A stretch of 24,414 nucleotides of DNA, taken from positions 1 to 24,414 of the forward strand of contig DDIK01000202.1 of NCBI GenBank assembly GCA_002338505.1. Reading direction: 5' to 3'. The stretch's first letter is position 1. Every line of letters starts with the position of its first letter. The notes under the pieces were generated by a model that saw nothing but the letters and a program-made list of their open reading frames with translations, made no database searches and was not told the origin of the DNA. A program made the translations under genes and the position numbers. This DNA is from Bacteriovorax sp. UBA1852 (GTDB taxonomy: Bacteria > Bdellovibrionota > Bacteriovoracia > Bacteriovoracales > Bacteriovoracaceae). This document shows positions 23,139-24,414 of this stretch, one piece after another.

Positions 23139-24414
23139 ATGAACAAAGCTATCTTCATCATTTCTTGTATTTTCGTCTTTAGCCTTTAAGCGCAGGATTT
23201 CATTTCTAAGAAATACACGTTTGAAATGATAGAGCAAGTCATTGAAGAGCAAGATATCAGATCAATCACTAACCTCATTGAAACTTTTGATATTAGACAG
23301 AGAAATAAAGTTGCATTAATGATAAACTCTAAAAGTCCACAAGCTGCGAGTGTTGAGTTTCCAAGAGTAATCTATCAGCCGTCTCCAAACCTCTATCTCG
23401 CATACTCAACTGACCCTAACGACGAAAATCGTAACTTACTTGAGGTTATTGAATTTAATGAAGAATTAAATGAATATGAGTTTCACAAGATTGAGTTTGA
23501 TGAACCTAAACAGGGACTCAAAGAAGGGGTAAAAAGAATATTTTCACCTACTGAACAACTAAGGCCAGTGATATCAAAGAATCAAACAAGCTGTAAAACT
23601 TGTCATAGAGTTGGGCCACTATGGGATACATATGCATTCTGGCCAGGGACATATGGGAGCTATCACCAAGTACGGTCAGGCATGAGAAATGAACAAAATA
23701 GCTTCCGTGACTTAGAACAGAAAACCTGGAATAAAAACAAAAAGAGATATAAGAAAATAAAAAGGATCGGCCTATTAAGAGGAATCTTTCATAGACCACA
23801 AATTGGAAAAGAACATATTCTCAGATTAAACAAGAAAGAGTTCTTAGAGTTCACGACAAAAAACTTTGAAGATAACAATCTCGATATAACAAAAAATATT
23901 ATGAAACAGTATATGTCTATGTTGAAGTCTAGAATATACGAGGAAGTAAATGAGCAACCCGATCTTCTTCGCTCTTTTAAATTCTTTATGAGCGCTAAGG
24001 TCAGTGACGTACATAACTTTGATGAATTTGTTGAGAATCTTCCTCCAAATCTACAAGAAGAGTTTAAAAAAGACTTTCCTGAACGATCGAAGAAAATACA
24101 GAGACTTATAAACAAACATGTAGAAAAAGGAATTTCGGAACAAAGACAGATTCATAAGCTAGCTGAAAATTGGCAAAATGATTTACCAACAAAATTATCC
24201 TTTGATCAGCAAAATAGATCCGCAGAACATTATGCAATCTGGGACTATCTTTTAGAAAAAATGAACATTGATTTCTCGATGTACTCACCCTCAAGAAGTA
24301 TAGGACGTAGCTACTATATGTTCAATGACGGCGGTGCTCCTCCTTGGGGAAGCTTCTTCTCCCATTTAAGAGAACACATACACTCAACCTTAAGTCATAC
24401 AAGTCAAGATTACC
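23139..24414 (+). pseudogene. Exported haem-c (CxxCH) protein gene with an in-frame stop in the signal peptide; partial at right edge
   Basis: An ATG at 23139 encodes MNKAIFIISCIFVFSL, a signal-peptide core, then TAA (23187-23189), after which the same frame stays open for 408 codons to the window end, beginning AQDFISKKYTFEMIEQVIEE. A sense codon in place of TAA (for example TCA, giving SLSAQDF) would restore a normal signal cleavage site. The body has one haem-c site, SCKTCH (Cys codons at 23592 and 23601), followed by RVGPLWDTYAFWPGTYGSYH, and later a charged helical part; I associate this CxxCH plus WD-Y--WPG-YGS block with proteins of predatory Bdellovibrionota, role unknown. No Shine-Dalgarno lies near the ATG. 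An internal ATG at 23226 could give an unexported product, in which haem could not be attached. Nonsense mutation or sequence error are both possible. Confidence 0.7.

Noticed and set aside
23058..24294. Four minus-strand open frames opposite the haem-c gene as genes
   Set aside because: They are antisense to a long plus-strand frame with a clear haem motif, and their products are low-complexity with no domain or ribosome site.

Overview
The window looks like chromosome of an AT-rich Gram-negative bacterium with an outer membrane, most likely a predatory marine member of Bdellovibrionota (Bacteriovoracaceae, Halobacteriovorax-like). Grounds: the low GC, a dense load of short-signal lipoproteins and beta-barrels, a triple-LamG lipoprotein, and a c-type-haem protein whose CxxCH is followed by a WD-Y--WPG-YGS block that I associate with this group. 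The lineage is inferred; there is no rRNA or phylogenetic marker in the window.

Layout. 1-5.3 kb (minus): the N-terminus of a probable IucA/IucC-type siderophore synthetase running off the left edge, a small secreted protein, a LysM + beta-barrel protein, and a 1084-residue LamG lipoprotein. 5.6-6.5 kb (plus): a LysR regulator, convergent with a tight six-gene operon at 10.6-6.5 kb (minus) encoding a Spondin_N protein, a YHS protein, a di-haem lipoprotein, a YceI protein, a haem-c/porin-like protein and an iodotyrosine-deiodinase-type flavoprotein. 10.9-12.3 kb (plus): a six-bladed beta-propeller lipoprotein. 12.4-15.2 kb (plus): M20 hydrolase, OlsB-like N-acyltransferase and PlsC/OlsA-like O-acyltransferase, a probable ornithine-lipid (aminolipid) operon. 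17.5-15.2 kb (minus): CmcJ/NvfI-type oxygenase, SDR and DUF4437 cupin lipoprotein, preceded by a LysR gene that is divergent from a zinc-free MDR quinone-oxidoreductase-like gene (18.6-19.6 kb, plus). 22.2-19.6 kb (minus): a four-gene arsenic resistance operon (MerR-family regulator, arsC, acr3, arsH) with overlapping genes and a textbook MerR-type operator. 22.2-24.4 kb: two adjacent, divergently oriented genes for exported proteins, each interrupted inside its signal-peptide region (one frameshift, one stop codon).

The points that most merit a second look are the six-gene periplasmic redox operon with the deiodinase; the arsenic operon controlled by what looks like a mercury-type MerR (three Cys ligands and a mer-like operator) on a probably leaderless transcript; the M20 hydrolase embedded with OlsB/OlsA; and the pair of lesions in neighbouring signal peptides. 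No tRNA, rRNA, CRISPR array, insertion sequence or phage gene was seen.
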